64,000 bases of DNA from Gemmobacter lanyuensis (GTDB lineage Bacteria > Pseudomonadota > Alphaproteobacteria > Rhodobacterales > Rhodobacteraceae). Shown here one piece after another: positions 45,785 through 54,754 of this stretch. The position numbers were made by a program, and so were the translations under genes. The stretch spans positions 310,001 to 374,000 of the forward strand of contig NZ_BMYQ01000002.1 of the NCBI RefSeq assembly GCF_014652355.1. Reading direction: 5' to 3'. Position 1 is the first letter of the stretch. Each line of letters begins with the position of its first letter. The notes below the pieces were generated by a model. It was given only the letters and a program-made list of their open reading frames with translations, had not been told where the DNA came from and made no database searches.

Positions 45785-48700
45785 ATGACCCCGTTTTCCT
45801 GTTTCCTGATCGGGAATGAAACCCTGACCCGCGAATGCGGTGACATGCTGCTGGCCCGTGGCCATCAGATTGCTGCGCTGGTAACCCGCGCGGCAGAGCT
45901 GCGGGCCTGGGGGCAGGGGCGGGGGCTGGTGGTCATTGATCAGCGCCCGGGGTGGGAGGCGGATCTGCCGGGACCGGCCGATTGGCTGCTCTCGGTGGCG
46001 AACCTGTCGCTGGTGCCGCCTGCGGCGCTGGCACAGGCCACGCGGGGCGGGGTCAATTTTCACGATGGCCCCCTGCCGCGCCATGCCGGGCTGAATGCCC
46101 CGGTCTGGGCGCTGCTGGAAGGCGAAGTGGAGCATGGCATCACCTGGCATTTGATCACCCCCGGCGTGGATGAAGGCGACATTCTGCTGCAACGCCGCTT
46201 TGCCATTCTGCCCGGTGATACGGCGCTGACGCTGAACACGCGCTGCTTTGAAACCGCGCTGGACAGCTTCCCCGACCTGCTGACCGCGCTGGAAAGCGGC
46301 GTGCCCGCACGGCAGGCGCAGGATTTCACGGCCCGCAGCCTGCATCTCCGGGCGGATCGGCCCGCCGGAGCCGGGCGGCTCGATTTCACGCAGGCGGCTG
46401 CGGATCTGGAGCGTCTGGTTCGTGCGCTGGATCATGGCACCTATTGGAACCCGCTGACCACCGCCAAGATCTGGGATGGCGCGCGGCATATCGTGGTGGG
46501 TGGGGCCGAGGTGGTGGCAGGCAGCGGCGTGCCGGGTCAGATCCTTGCCGCAACCGCCGAGGAAGTGACCGTGGCCTGCGGGCAGGGCGCGCTGCGTCTG
46601 ACGCGGCTGACCTGCCAAAAGGGCTTTCCGGTGGATGCGACGCGCCTGCCCAACCCGCTGCCCAACCCCACGCCTGCCGAGGCGCTGGCCCTGACCGCGG
46701 CGCTGGCCGGTGTGGCCCCGACCGAGGGCGCCATGCGCAAAGCGCTGCTCGCGCTGAACCCTGCCGAGGTTCCGGGCGCCAGCGCCGCCACGGTGCCGGC
46801 CTTCTGGCAACAGGTGCCGGTCGCTTTGCCGTCGCTGGCGCTGGCTGCGTTGGCGGCGGTGCGGCTGTCGGGCAAGCCCGAGGCCGATCTGGCCTATGGC
46901 GCCGCCCATGCGACCGAGGGCATCCTGTCGGATTGGGTGCCGCTGACGGTGGAGGCCCAAGGACCCCTGCCCGAGGCGCTGGCCCGGACCGAGGCCGCGC
47001 TGCAGCGGGCCGAGGCCGCGCCGGCCTTTGCGCTTGATCTGCTGGCGCGGGATCGACGTCTGTTCGGGCTGCAACCGCCCGCCTTTGGCCTTGGTCTAGC
47101 GCCAGTGCCGGGCACGGTGGTCACGCTGACGCCGACTGCGCTGCACTTTGATGCAAGTCGTCTTACTGCCGATCAGGCGCAGGCGCTGGCGGCGCGGCTG
47201 ATGGCCTTTGTCGCCGCCGCAACCGGCGATGCGCCGGTTGAAACCCTGCCCATCCTGACCGAGGCAGAGCGGATCGCGGCGCTGGAAGCGCCCAATCGCA
47301 CCGCCAAAGCCTATGACGCCACGCTTTGCGTGCATCAGGCCTTTGAGGCGCAGGTCGCCCGCACGCCCGAGGCCACGGCCGTGGTGTTCGAGGGCCAGTC
47401 GCTGACCTATGCCCAGCTGAACGCCCGCGCCAATCAGGTGGCCCATGTGTTGATCGGCCTAGGGGTGCAGCCCGGAACGCTGGTGGGGCTGCATATGCGC
47501 CGCTCGCTCGACCTTCTGGTGGGGGCCCTGGCCATTCAGAAGGCCGGGGGCGCCTATGTGCCGATGGACCCGGCCTATCCTGCCGACCGCACCGCGCTTT
47601 ATCTGGAAGACAGCGCCTGCCCGGTGGTGGTGACCGACAGCAGGCTTGCCGCGCAGCTGCCGCCGCATGGCGCGGCGGTGATCTGCCTTGATACCGACCC
47701 TCGCCTTGCGGGCGCCGGGGTTGAAAACCCGCAATCCGGCGTCAGTTCCGCGGATCTGGCCTATATGATCTATACCTCGGGCTCGACCGGGCGGCCCAAG
47801 GGCGTGATGGTCGAACATCGCAACGTGGCCAATTTCTTTGCGGGCATGGATGACCGTATCGACCATGCCGAAGGTGCGGTCTGGCTGGCGGTCACCTCGC
47901 TCTCCTTCGACATTTCGGTGCTGGAGCTGTTCTGGACGCTGGCCCGCGGCTTCAAGCTGGTGCTGACCAGCGACGAAAACCGGGCGCTGGTGTCGAACGG
48001 GCGCATCACCTCGGCCAAGGGGATGGAGTTCTCGCTTTACTACTGGGGCAATGATGACGGGGCGGGGCCGAAGAAATACGAATTGCTGCTGGAAGGTGCC
48101 AAATTCGCCGACCGTCACGGGTTCTGCGCGGTCTGGACGCCGGAACGTCACTTCCACGCCTTTGGCGGCCCCTATCCGAACCCCGGCGTGACCGGGGCGG
48201 CCGTCGCGGCGGTGACGAAACGCATTGGGGTGCGGGCCGGGTCGGTCGTGCTGCCGCTGCATCACCCGGCGCGCGTGGCCGAAGATTGGGCGGTGATCGA
48301 CAACCTGACCAACGGGCGCGCGGGCCTTGCGGTGGCCAGCGGCTGGCAGCCCGATGATTTCGTGTTGCGCCCCGAGAATACCCCGCCCGACAACCGCGCC
48401 GCCATGTTCGCCGGGATTGATCAGGTCCGCCGTCTGTGGCGGGGCGAGAGGGTCGATTTCCCGACCCGGACCGGCAGCTTCGGTGTGGTGACACAGCCGC
48501 GCCCTGTTTCGCCGGAGCTCGAGGTCTGGATCACCACGGCGGGCAACCCGGCCACCTGGCGCGAGGCGGGCGAGATTGGCGCCCATGTCCTGACCCACCT
48601 TCTGGGTCAGAGCATTGAGGAGGTCGCTGAAAAGATCCGCATCTATCATGCGGCGCTGCGCGGTGCGGGGCATGATCCGGCGCGCTTCAAGGTGACGCTG

Positions 48701-50350
48701 ATGCTGCACACCTATGTCTGCCGCGACCGCGAACAGGCCCGGCGCGTGGCCGAAGGGCCGATGAAGGCCTATCTCGGCGCGGCGGTGGGGTTGGTCAAGC
48801 AATACGCCTGGGCCTTCCCCGCCTTCAAGAAGCCGCAAGGCATTGAAAAGCCGGAAGACATCGACCTGCGGACGCTGTCGGGGGAAGAAAGCGACGCGAT
48901 CCTCGACTTCGCCTTCCAGCGGTATTTTGAGGATTCGGGCCTGTTTGGCACGGTGGATGATGCGCTGGCGCGGGTCGAAACGCTCAAACGCATCGGTGTG
49001 ACCGAGGTCGCCTGCCTGATCGATTATGGCATCGCCCCCGAGGTGGTGATGGAAGGGCTTTATCCCCTGGCCGAGGTGCTGCGTCGCGCCAATGCCGGGG
49101 CTGGCCCGGCCGAAGATGATTTCTCGATCGCCGCGCAGATCATCCGCCATGGGGTGACGCATCTGCAATGCACCCCCTCGATGGCGCGGATGATCCTGAT
49201 GAATGACGAGGCGCAGATGGCGCTGGGGGAGGTGAAGACCCTGCTTCTGGGCGGTGAGGCGCTGCCCGGCGCCTTTGTCCGCGAGCTGCGTCGGGTGACG
49301 CAGGCGCGCATCCTGAACATGTATGGACCGACGGAAACGACGATCTGGTCCACGGTCGAAGAGGCCGGGGGGGATGAGGGCGTCTGCAATATCGGCACCC
49401 CTATCGCCAATACGCAGGTCTATGTGCTGGACGACCAGCAGCAACCCGTGCCGCCCGGTGTGGCGGGCGAGCTGTGGATCGGCGGCGATGGCGTGACGCG
49501 CGGCTATTGGCAGCGCCCCGACCTGACGGCCGATCGCTTCCGCCCCGATCCCTTCACCGGGGCAGGGCGCGGGCGGATGTATCGCACCGGCGATCTGGTG
49601 CGGCTGCGGGGGGATGGCAAGCTCGATTACCTCGGGCGAAGCGACCATCAGGTCAAGCTGCGCGGCTATCGGATCGAGCTGGGCGAGATTGAAAGCACGC
49701 TGGAAACCCTGCCGGGCGTGACGCAGGCGGTGGTCTTGGCGCGCGAGGATCAGCCTGGCGATCTGCGGCTGGTGGCTTACCTGACCGGGCCTGCGCGCGA
49801 AGCGACGCTGCGCCCTGCACTGGCCGCGCTGTTGCCCGAACATATGGTGCCTGCGCATTTCGTGACGCTGCCGTCTTTCCCGCTGACACCGAACCGCAAG
49901 GTGGACCGCAAGGCCCTGCCACCGCCGCAGGTGCAATCGGTGGAGGAGGTGACACCCGACCCCGCCCCGGCCGAGGGCGATCTGCTGGCCCGGATCGCGG
50001 CCGTCTGGCAAAAGGTGCTGGGTGTGCCGAAGGTCGGGCCGCGCGACAATTTCTTTGCGCTGGGGGGCCATTCGCTGTTGGCGGTGCAGGCGCATCGGGA
50101 ATTGCGCGACGGGTTGGGCCTGACGCGGCTGTCGATCACCGATATCTTCCGCTTCCCGGTCTTGTCGGCGCTGGCGGCCCATCTGGGCGATGCCCCGCGC
50201 CCCGCGCCGGCGCCCCCCGCTGCCCCGCGCGCGCCGGTGGTGGTGGCGCCGGTCGCACCGCCGCCGCTCGCCCCGGCGAATGACCGGGCCGATGCGCGGG
50301 CCGAGGCGATGGCCCGCCGTCGGGCGTTGAGGGCTGGCCGCGATGGATGA
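45785..50350 (+). CDS. NRPS: formyltransferase, adenylation with inserted luciferase-like monooxygenase, PCP
   Basis: A 1521-residue MupA/Atu3671-type protein. Residues 1-290: methionyl-tRNA-formyltransferase-like domain, NFHDGPLPRHAG with Asn91/His93 and GVDEGDILLQ. About 320-510: condensation-like C-terminal half without HHxxxDG. A domain: LTYAQLNARAN, YTSGSTGRPKGVMVEH (664), FDISVLELF, then interrupted at ~730-1100 by a flavin-dependent luciferase-like monooxygenase (starting MEFSLYYWGNDDG), and resumed at THLQCTPS, MYGPTE (1179), YRTGDL and NRKVDRKAL (Lys1372). PCP Ser1430 in LGGHSL. The ten specificity residues read D709 I710 L713 Q1128 L1154 G1156 M1179 I1187 W1188 K1372, the glycine code. 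No TE. ATG follows GAAGGAG. Confidence 0.92.
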   Translation: MTPFSCFLIGNETLTRECGDMLLARGHQIAALVTRAAELRAWGQGRGLVVIDQRPGWEADLPGPADWLLSVANLSLVPPAALAQATRGGVNFHDGPLPRHAGLNAPVWALLEGEVEHGITWHLITPGVDEGDILLQRRFAILPGDTALTLNTRCFETALDSFPDLLTALESGVPARQAQDFTARSLHLRADRPAGAGRLDFTQAAADLERLVRALDHGTYWNPLTTAKIWDGARHIVVGGAEVVAGSGVPGQILAATAEEVTVACGQGALRLTRLTCQKGFPVDATRLPNPLPNPTPAEALALTAALAGVAPTEGAMRKALLALNPAEVPGASAATVPAFWQQVPVALPSLALAALAAVRLSGKPEADLAYGAAHATEGILSDWVPLTVEAQGPLPEALARTEAALQRAEAAPAFALDLLARDRRLFGLQPPAFGLGLAPVPGTVVTLTPTALHFDASRLTADQAQALAARLMAFVAAATGDAPVETLPILTEAERIAALEAPNRTAKAYDATLCVHQAFEAQVARTPEATAVVFEGQSLTYAQLNARANQVAHVLIGLGVQPGTLVGLHMRRSLDLLVGALAIQKAGGAYVPMDPAYPADRTALYLEDSACPVVVTDSRLAAQLPPHGAAVICLDTDPRLAGAGVENPQSGVSSADLAYMIYTSGSTGRPKGVMVEHRNVANFFAGMDDRIDHAEGAVWLAVTSLSFDISVLELFWTLARGFKLVLTSDENRALVSNGRITSAKGMEFSLYYWGNDDGAGPKKYELLLEGAKFADRHGFCAVWTPERHFHAFGGPYPNPGVTGAAVAAVTKRIGVRAGSVVLPLHHPARVAEDWAVIDNLTNGRAGLAVASGWQPDDFVLRPENTPPDNRAAMFAGIDQVRRLWRGERVDFPTRTGSFGVVTQPRPVSPELEVWITTAGNPATWREAGEIGAHVLTHLLGQSIEEVAEKIRIYHAALRGAGHDPARFKVTLMLHTYVCRDREQARRVAEGPMKAYLGAAVGLVKQYAWAFPAFKKPQGIEKPEDIDLRTLSGEESDAILDFAFQRYFEDSGLFGTVDDALARVETLKRIGVTEVACLIDYGIAPEVVMEGLYPLAEVLRRANAGAGPAEDDFSIAAQIIRHGVTHLQCTPSMARMILMNDEAQMALGEVKTLLLGGEALPGAFVRELRRVTQARILNMYGPTETTIWSTVEEAGGDEGVCNIGTPIANTQVYVLDDQQQPVPPGVAGELWIGGDGVTRGYWQRPDLTADRFRPDPFTGAGRGRMYRTGDLVRLRGDGKLDYLGRSDHQVKLRGYRIELGEIESTLETLPGVTQAVVLAREDQPGDLRLVAYLTGPAREATLRPALAALLPEHMVPAHFVTLPSFPLTPNRKVDRKALPPPQVQSVEEVTPDPAPAEGDLLARIAAVWQKVLGVPKVGPRDNFFALGGHSLLAVQAHRELRDGLGLTRLSITDIFRFPVLSALAAHLGDAPRPAPAPPAAPRAPVVVAPVAPPPLAPANDRADARAEAMARRRALRAGRDG

Positions 50351-50975
50351 TCTGGCCGCCCTTGCCCGCGCTGCGCGGGATCTTCTGCCGCAGGGGCATG
50401 GCCTGGGCGTTACCGATCCGCGTGCGGCCCACCCCGCCTTTCCGGGCGAAACGGTCGCGGGGGTGGCCAAGCGGCAATCGGAATTCCGTGCAGGGCGCCA
50501 TGCCGCGCGGGCGGCGCTGGCCGAACTGGGCCTGCCTGACCGCCCCATCCCCGCCGGGGCGGATCGCGCACCGATCTGGCCGCTGGGTCTGATCGGGTCG
50601 ATCAGCCATAGCGACCGCCTTTGTCTGGCTGCCGTAGGTCGTGGGCGGGGCATCGGCGTTGATCTGGAACCCGCCGAACCACTGGAGCCGCAGATCCATC
50701 GCATGATCCTGTCGCCCGAGGATCGCGGGTCCGAGGGCGCGGTGATCTCGGGCCTGGAGACCCGGCTGATCTTTTCCGCCAAGGAAGCCGCCTATAAGGC
50801 GCAATATCCGCTGTCGCGGCAGCTGTTTGATTTTCAGACGCTGGCCGTCACGGTGCAGGGGGATCGCTTCGAAGCGCGCTTCCGCCGTGACATTGCCCCA
50901 TTTACCCCGCAGTCTGTGCTGCAAGGCCGCTGGGCGCAGGTGGCGGGGCATTTCCTCTGTGTCGTGGCGCTCTGA
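50343..50975 (+). CDS. 4'-phosphopantetheinyl transferase (Sfp/EntD type)
   Basis: A 210-residue PPTase: GSISHSDRLCLAAVG, then GIGVDLEPAEPLE with the metal-binding Asp, and IFSAKEAAYKAQYP with the metal Glu and CoA-binding Lys, in the EntD-like arrangement. It transfers phosphopantetheine from CoA to carrier proteins; the adjacent targets are the PKS ACP (Ser1791) and NRPS PCP (Ser1430). It overlaps the NRPS gene by eight bases, so its production is tied to that of its substrates. Confidence 0.92.
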   Translation: MDDLAALARAARDLLPQGHGLGVTDPRAAHPAFPGETVAGVAKRQSEFRAGRHAARAALAELGLPDRPIPAGADRAPIWPLGLIGSISHSDRLCLAAVGRGRGIGVDLEPAEPLEPQIHRMILSPEDRGSEGAVISGLETRLIFSAKEAAYKAQYPLSRQLFDFQTLAVTVQGDRFEARFRRDIAPFTPQSVLQGRWAQVAGHFLCVVAL

Positions 50976-51011
50976 CCTTTTCGAGAGCGGCCGGTCACGG
51001 TATACAAAGGC

Positions 51012-52100
51012 ATGCGACAGACCCTGATCGAGATCTATGAGGCCCGCGTGGCCGAAGGCCGCCTGCGGCCCGACCCGGCACAACATGCCGTGCTTCCCCT
51101 GCTGGAAAGCTTGCGCGGCTGGCTGGAACAGAACGCCGGGCGCAAGATCGGCCTGTTTGCGGGGCTTTTCGCCAAGCCGGTGGCACCCCCCAAGGGGCTT
51201 TACCTCTGGGGGGGCGTGGGGCGCGGCAAATCGATGGTCATGGACCTCTTTGTCGAACATCTGGACATGCCGCAAAAGCGGCGCGTGCATTTCCATGCCT
51301 TCATGCAGGAAATCCACAAGGGGATGCACGCCGCCCGGCAGCGGGGTGTGGATGATGCGCTGCGGCCCGTCGCCGATGCCGTGGCCAAGGAAATCCGCCT
51401 GCTTGCCTTTGATGAAATGCAGATCACCGACATCACCGATGCGATGATCGTGGGGCGGCTGTTTCAGATGCTGATGGATCAGGGGGTGGTCATCGTCACC
51501 ACCTCGAACCGCCCGCCCGAGGATCTGTACAAGAACGGCCTCAACCGCGCGCTGTTTCTGCCCTTCATCGATTTCCTGCGCGACAAGCTGATCGTGCATG
51601 AGCTGGAAAGCCCGAATGACTATCGCCAGCACCGGCTGCAGGGGGCGCAGGTCTATTTCCATCCGGCGGGCAAGGTGGGGCGGGCGATCAACGACATCTG
51701 GGCCGATCTGTCCGGCGGCACCGTGGGCGAGGTTCTGCGCCTGCCGGTGAATGGGCGCGAGGTCGAGCTGCCGCATTTCGCCAATGGCGTGGCCCGCGCG
51801 ACCTTCTGGGATCTCTGCGCCCGGCCTTTGGGCGCTGCGGATTACCTGGCCATCGCACAGGCGGTCAAAGTCTTGATCCTTGAGGATATTCCGCAACTTT
51901 CAGCCTCAAACTACAATGAGGCCAAGCGGTTTGTGACGCTGATTGATGCGCTGTACGAAGGCAAGGTCCGGCTCATCTGTTCGGCGGCCGATGTGCCGGA
52001 ACGGCTTTACACCGAAGGCACCGGCGCGTTTGAGTTTGAGCGCACAGCCAGCCGCCTTCGGGAAATGCAGGATGCCGCCTGGGGTCAGGACCGGGCCTGA
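51012..52100 (+). CDS. zapE: Cell division ATPase ZapE (AFG1-like)
   Basis: A 362-residue AFG1/ZapE AAA-type ATPase. Walker A is LWGGVGRGKSMVMDLF, Walker B is LLAFDEMQITDI, and VVIVTTSNRPPEDLYKNGL and ICSAADVPERLY complete the family blocks. ZapE associates with the FtsZ ring in E. coli; mitochondrial AFG1 assists respiratory protein turnover. Length is normal. It begins 36 bases after the PPTase, so it may be read from the same transcript, but it is a core gene and not part of the biosynthetic pathway. Confidence 0.92.
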   Translation: MRQTLIEIYEARVAEGRLRPDPAQHAVLPLLESLRGWLEQNAGRKIGLFAGLFAKPVAPPKGLYLWGGVGRGKSMVMDLFVEHLDMPQKRRVHFHAFMQEIHKGMHAARQRGVDDALRPVADAVAKEIRLLAFDEMQITDITDAMIVGRLFQMLMDQGVVIVTTSNRPPEDLYKNGLNRALFLPFIDFLRDKLIVHELESPNDYRQHRLQGAQVYFHPAGKVGRAINDIWADLSGGTVGEVLRLPVNGREVELPHFANGVARATFWDLCARPLGAADYLAIAQAVKVLILEDIPQLSASNYNEAKRFVTLIDALYEGKVRLICSAADVPERLYTEGTGAFEFERTASRLREMQDAAWGQDRA

Positions 52101-52138
52101 CCCGCCGTGCCTCGCCCCCCGGACCGGGGGCCATCGTG

Positions 52139-52786
52139 TCAGACCCCGACGAAGCCTTTGCTGGCGCCGTCGTATTGTTCCAGCACGCCTTCGCCGATGT
52201 TGTTCCACAGCCCGTGCAGCGTCAGGTCTTCGGCCTCGACTGCCGCGCGCACGAAGGGGAAGGTCATCAGGTTCTCAAGGCTGACCATGACCGCCTCTTT
52301 CTCCAACGCGGCAGCGCGGTCGGCGTCGGGCAGATGGGCGATGCGCTCATAGCCGGGGCGCAGGATATCCATCCAGCGGCCCACGAAGCTGGTTTTTTCC
52401 AGCAGGTGCGGGGCATTGCCGGAACACATGTCGTCGCAGCCCTTGACGCCCCCGCAGTTGGAATGGCCGATCACGATGAGATGTGCGACCTTGAGCGCCG
52501 TGACCGCATATTCCACCGCGGCCGAGGTGCCGTGATTGCCGCCATCGGGGCTATAGGGTGGCACGAGTCCTGCAATATTGCGGTGAATGAAGAACTCGCC
52601 CTCATCGGCCCCGAAGATCGAGGTGACATGAACCCGGGAATCGCAGCACGAAATGATCATGGCGCGCGGGTGCTGACCCAGCTCTGCCAGTCGCCGATAC
52701 CAGGCCTTATTGTCATGGTAGGTGGTGGCGCGGAAACCGTTGTAGCGGCTGACCAGATAGTTGGGCAGCGGTCTGGCGTGGTCCAT
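52139..52786 (-). CDS. Beta-carbonic anhydrase
   Basis: A 215-residue beta-class carbonic anhydrase. The zinc ligands are visible: Cys in MIISCCDSRVH (with the Asp-Arg dyad), and His/Cys in IGHSNCGGVKGC. It interconverts CO2 and bicarbonate in the cytoplasm. ATG 52786 is used because GGAGG lies just upstream and the protein then begins MDHARPLPNYL; the open frame extends to 52930 without homology. It converges with zapE. Confidence 0.93.
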   Translation of the reverse strand: MDHARPLPNYLVSRYNGFRATTYHDNKAWYRRLAELGQHPRAMIISCCDSRVHVTSIFGADEGEFFIHRNIAGLVPPYSPDGGNHGTSAAVEYAVTALKVAHLIVIGHSNCGGVKGCDDMCSGNAPHLLEKTSFVGRWMDILRPGYERIAHLPDADRAAALEKEAVMVSLENLMTFPFVRAAVEAEDLTLHGLWNNIGEGVLEQYDGASKGFVGV

Positions 52787-52929
52787 CGAGTCCTCCGTCA
52801 GGCAGATTGCGCCCGTGATAGGGTGCAATCGCAGAAAATTCGAGCGGTTTCTTCGCCCGGCGGCAACGAATTCTTCAGCCTGCCGTTTCAGCATGGCGGA
52901 CGGGTGAATCCAGTGGGTTGGGTGTGACA

Positions 52930-53313
52930 ATGATGAAAAGGGTAACGGTCTTGCGACCGAAGGATCAGCTGCGCCAGAACGCCGAACCGGTCGCGGCGCT
53001 TTACCGGGATCTCGGCACCGCGCAGGCGGAACAGATCATCATGCGGGTTCTGGGGGAACTCGCACTGACCATGTCGGGGCTTGCAGCACAGGTCCGCGCA
53101 CATGAAATGCAGGATCTGGCACGACCGCTGCGGCGTCTGCAGCGCATGTCGGATCAGTTGGGGTTGATCAGCCTCGCGCAGGTTGCGGGGGATTTGCGGC
53201 TCTGTCTTGATCGGCGTGACGACACGGCCTTTGCCGCAATCTGGGCGCGGCTGCTGCGGGTGGCGGAACGGTCCCTGGTGATTGATCGCAATTTGCTGGA
53301 CCAGTCGGTTTGA
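52930..53313 (+). CDS. HPt-like small helical protein
   Basis: A 127-residue, all-helical protein. LAAQVRAHEMQDLARPLRRLQRMSDQLGLISLAQVAGDL has the spacing of a four-helix HPt-like bundle, but the expected phospho-acceptor His with HxLKG is not present; a His occurs in RAHEMQDL. I do not recognise a named family. Start at ATG 52930 or 52933; the ribosome site is weak. It shares its upstream region with the divergent carbonic anhydrase and is followed by the aminopeptidase gene. Function unassigned. Confidence 0.65.
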   Translation: MMKRVTVLRPKDQLRQNAEPVAALYRDLGTAQAEQIIMRVLGELALTMSGLAAQVRAHEMQDLARPLRRLQRMSDQLGLISLAQVAGDLRLCLDRRDDTAFAAIWARLLRVAERSLVIDRNLLDQSV

Positions 53314-53377
53314 CGCGGCGGGCCTTGCGGGTGGCAGTGAATGGGCTAGGCTCTGCCCATTCCGAAGGAGACCCGTG

Positions 53378-54754
53378 ATGACCCCCAGCTTCGCCGACCC
53401 CGCCAGCCCCTCGCGCCCGCTTTATGTTGTGCCGCAAGACGGGCTTGAGGGCTGGTTGGACAGCCTTCCGGTCGAAACCGCCGTTTGGCTGCGCGACAGC
53501 GCCTTTGCCGCCGCCCTGGGCGAGGTGGCGCTGCTGCCGGGGGCCGGGGGCACCGTGGAGGGCGCCGTCATCGGCCACGGCACCGCCAAGGCCCGCGCCC
53601 GCACGCGGTTCGGCCTGTCCAAGGCGGTTGCGGCCCTGCCGGCGGGTGATTGGCATTTTGTGGGCCTTCCGGCCGAAACGGCGACCGAGGCCGCCTTGGG
53701 CTGGCTGCTCGCCCAATACCGATTTGACCGCTACAAACCCGCGGCCAAGGTGCTGCCCGGCCTGAAATGCCCGGATGGCGTGGATGAGGCGCGTGTTCTG
53801 GCCATGGCCGCGGGGGAATATCTGACCCGTGATCTGATCAACACCCCCGCGCAAGACCTCGGCCCGGCAGAGTTGGAGGCGGCGTTCCTCTCGCAGGCCG
53901 AACGCTTTGGCGCCGCGACGCAGGTCATCTCCGGCCCTGATCTGGAACACGATTTCCCGATGATCCATGCCGTGGGCAAGGGATCGGACCGCGCGCCGCG
54001 CCTGTTGTCTCTGCGCTGGGGTAGCCATGGGCCAAGCCTGACACTGGTGGGCAAGGGGGTCTGCTTCGACACGGGCGGGCTGAACCTCAAGCCCTCCTCC
54101 GGCATGCAGCTGATGAAAAAGGACATGGGCGGGGCCGCCACGGTGATGGGGCTGGCGCAGATGATCATGGCGCTGAACCTGCCCCTGCGGCTGCGTGTCA
54201 TCGTGCCGGCGGTGGAAAACAGTGTCTCGGGCCGGTCGATGCGCCCGAAAGACATCCTCCGCTCGCGCAAGGGGCTGACGGTTGAGGTCAATGATACCGA
54301 TGCCGAGGGGCGGCTTGTGCTGGGCGATGCGCTGGCCTGGGCGGCCGAGGAATGCCCCGAGGTGCTGATCTCCATGGCCACCCTGACGGGGGCGGCGCGC
54401 GTGGCGGTGGGGCCCGATCTTGCGCCCTATTATACCGATGATGCCGCCATGGCCCACGCGTTGGAGGCCGGGGCCGCGGCGGGCGCCGATCCGGTCTGGC
54501 GCCTGCCCTTCCATGACGCCTATGAACCCGTGATCGAACCGGGAATTGCCGATCTCGACAATGCGCCGGGCTATGGCTTTGCCGGGTCGATCACAGCCGC
54601 GCTCTTCCTGCGCCGCTTTGCCGATCATCCGCGCTACATGCATTTCGATATCTATGGCCATACGCCGTCGGATGCCCCTGCCCGTCCCAAGGGGGGCGTG
54701 GGGCAGGGCGCCCGGGCGCTGCTTCTGGCCTTGCCCGAGATGCTGGGCCTCTGA
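53378..54754 (+). CDS. Leucyl aminopeptidase family (M17) metallopeptidase
   Basis: A 458-residue M17 peptidase. The two-metal site and signature are clear: LVGKGVCFDTGGLNLKPS, KKDMGGAATVMG, RSMRPKDIL and NDTDAEGRLVLGDALAWA. It removes N-terminal residues from peptides in the cytoplasm. ATG 53378 follows GAAGGAG; the ORF extends to 53282 inside the previous gene. It is joined to the NlpC/P60 gene by a TGATG overlap; this pair is a recurrent one and suggests recycling of peptidoglycan peptides. Confidence 0.92.
   Translation: MTPSFADPASPSRPLYVVPQDGLEGWLDSLPVETAVWLRDSAFAAALGEVALLPGAGGTVEGAVIGHGTAKARARTRFGLSKAVAALPAGDWHFVGLPAETATEAALGWLLAQYRFDRYKPAAKVLPGLKCPDGVDEARVLAMAAGEYLTRDLINTPAQDLGPAELEAAFLSQAERFGAATQVISGPDLEHDFPMIHAVGKGSDRAPRLLSLRWGSHGPSLTLVGKGVCFDTGGLNLKPSSGMQLMKKDMGGAATVMGLAQMIMALNLPLRLRVIVPAVENSVSGRSMRPKDILRSRKGLTVEVNDTDAEGRLVLGDALAWAAEECPEVLISMATLTGAARVAVGPDLAPYYTDDAAMAHALEAGAAAGADPVWRLPFHDAYEPVIEPGIADLDNAPGYGFAGSITAALFLRRFADHPRYMHFDIYGHTPSDAPARPKGGVGQGARALLLALPEMLGL

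Noticed and set aside
21324-50975. Recent horizontal acquisition of the polysaccharide/PKS region
   Set aside because: I saw no tRNA boundary, integrase, transposase or direct repeats, and base composition and codon use look the same as in neighbouring core genes by eye.
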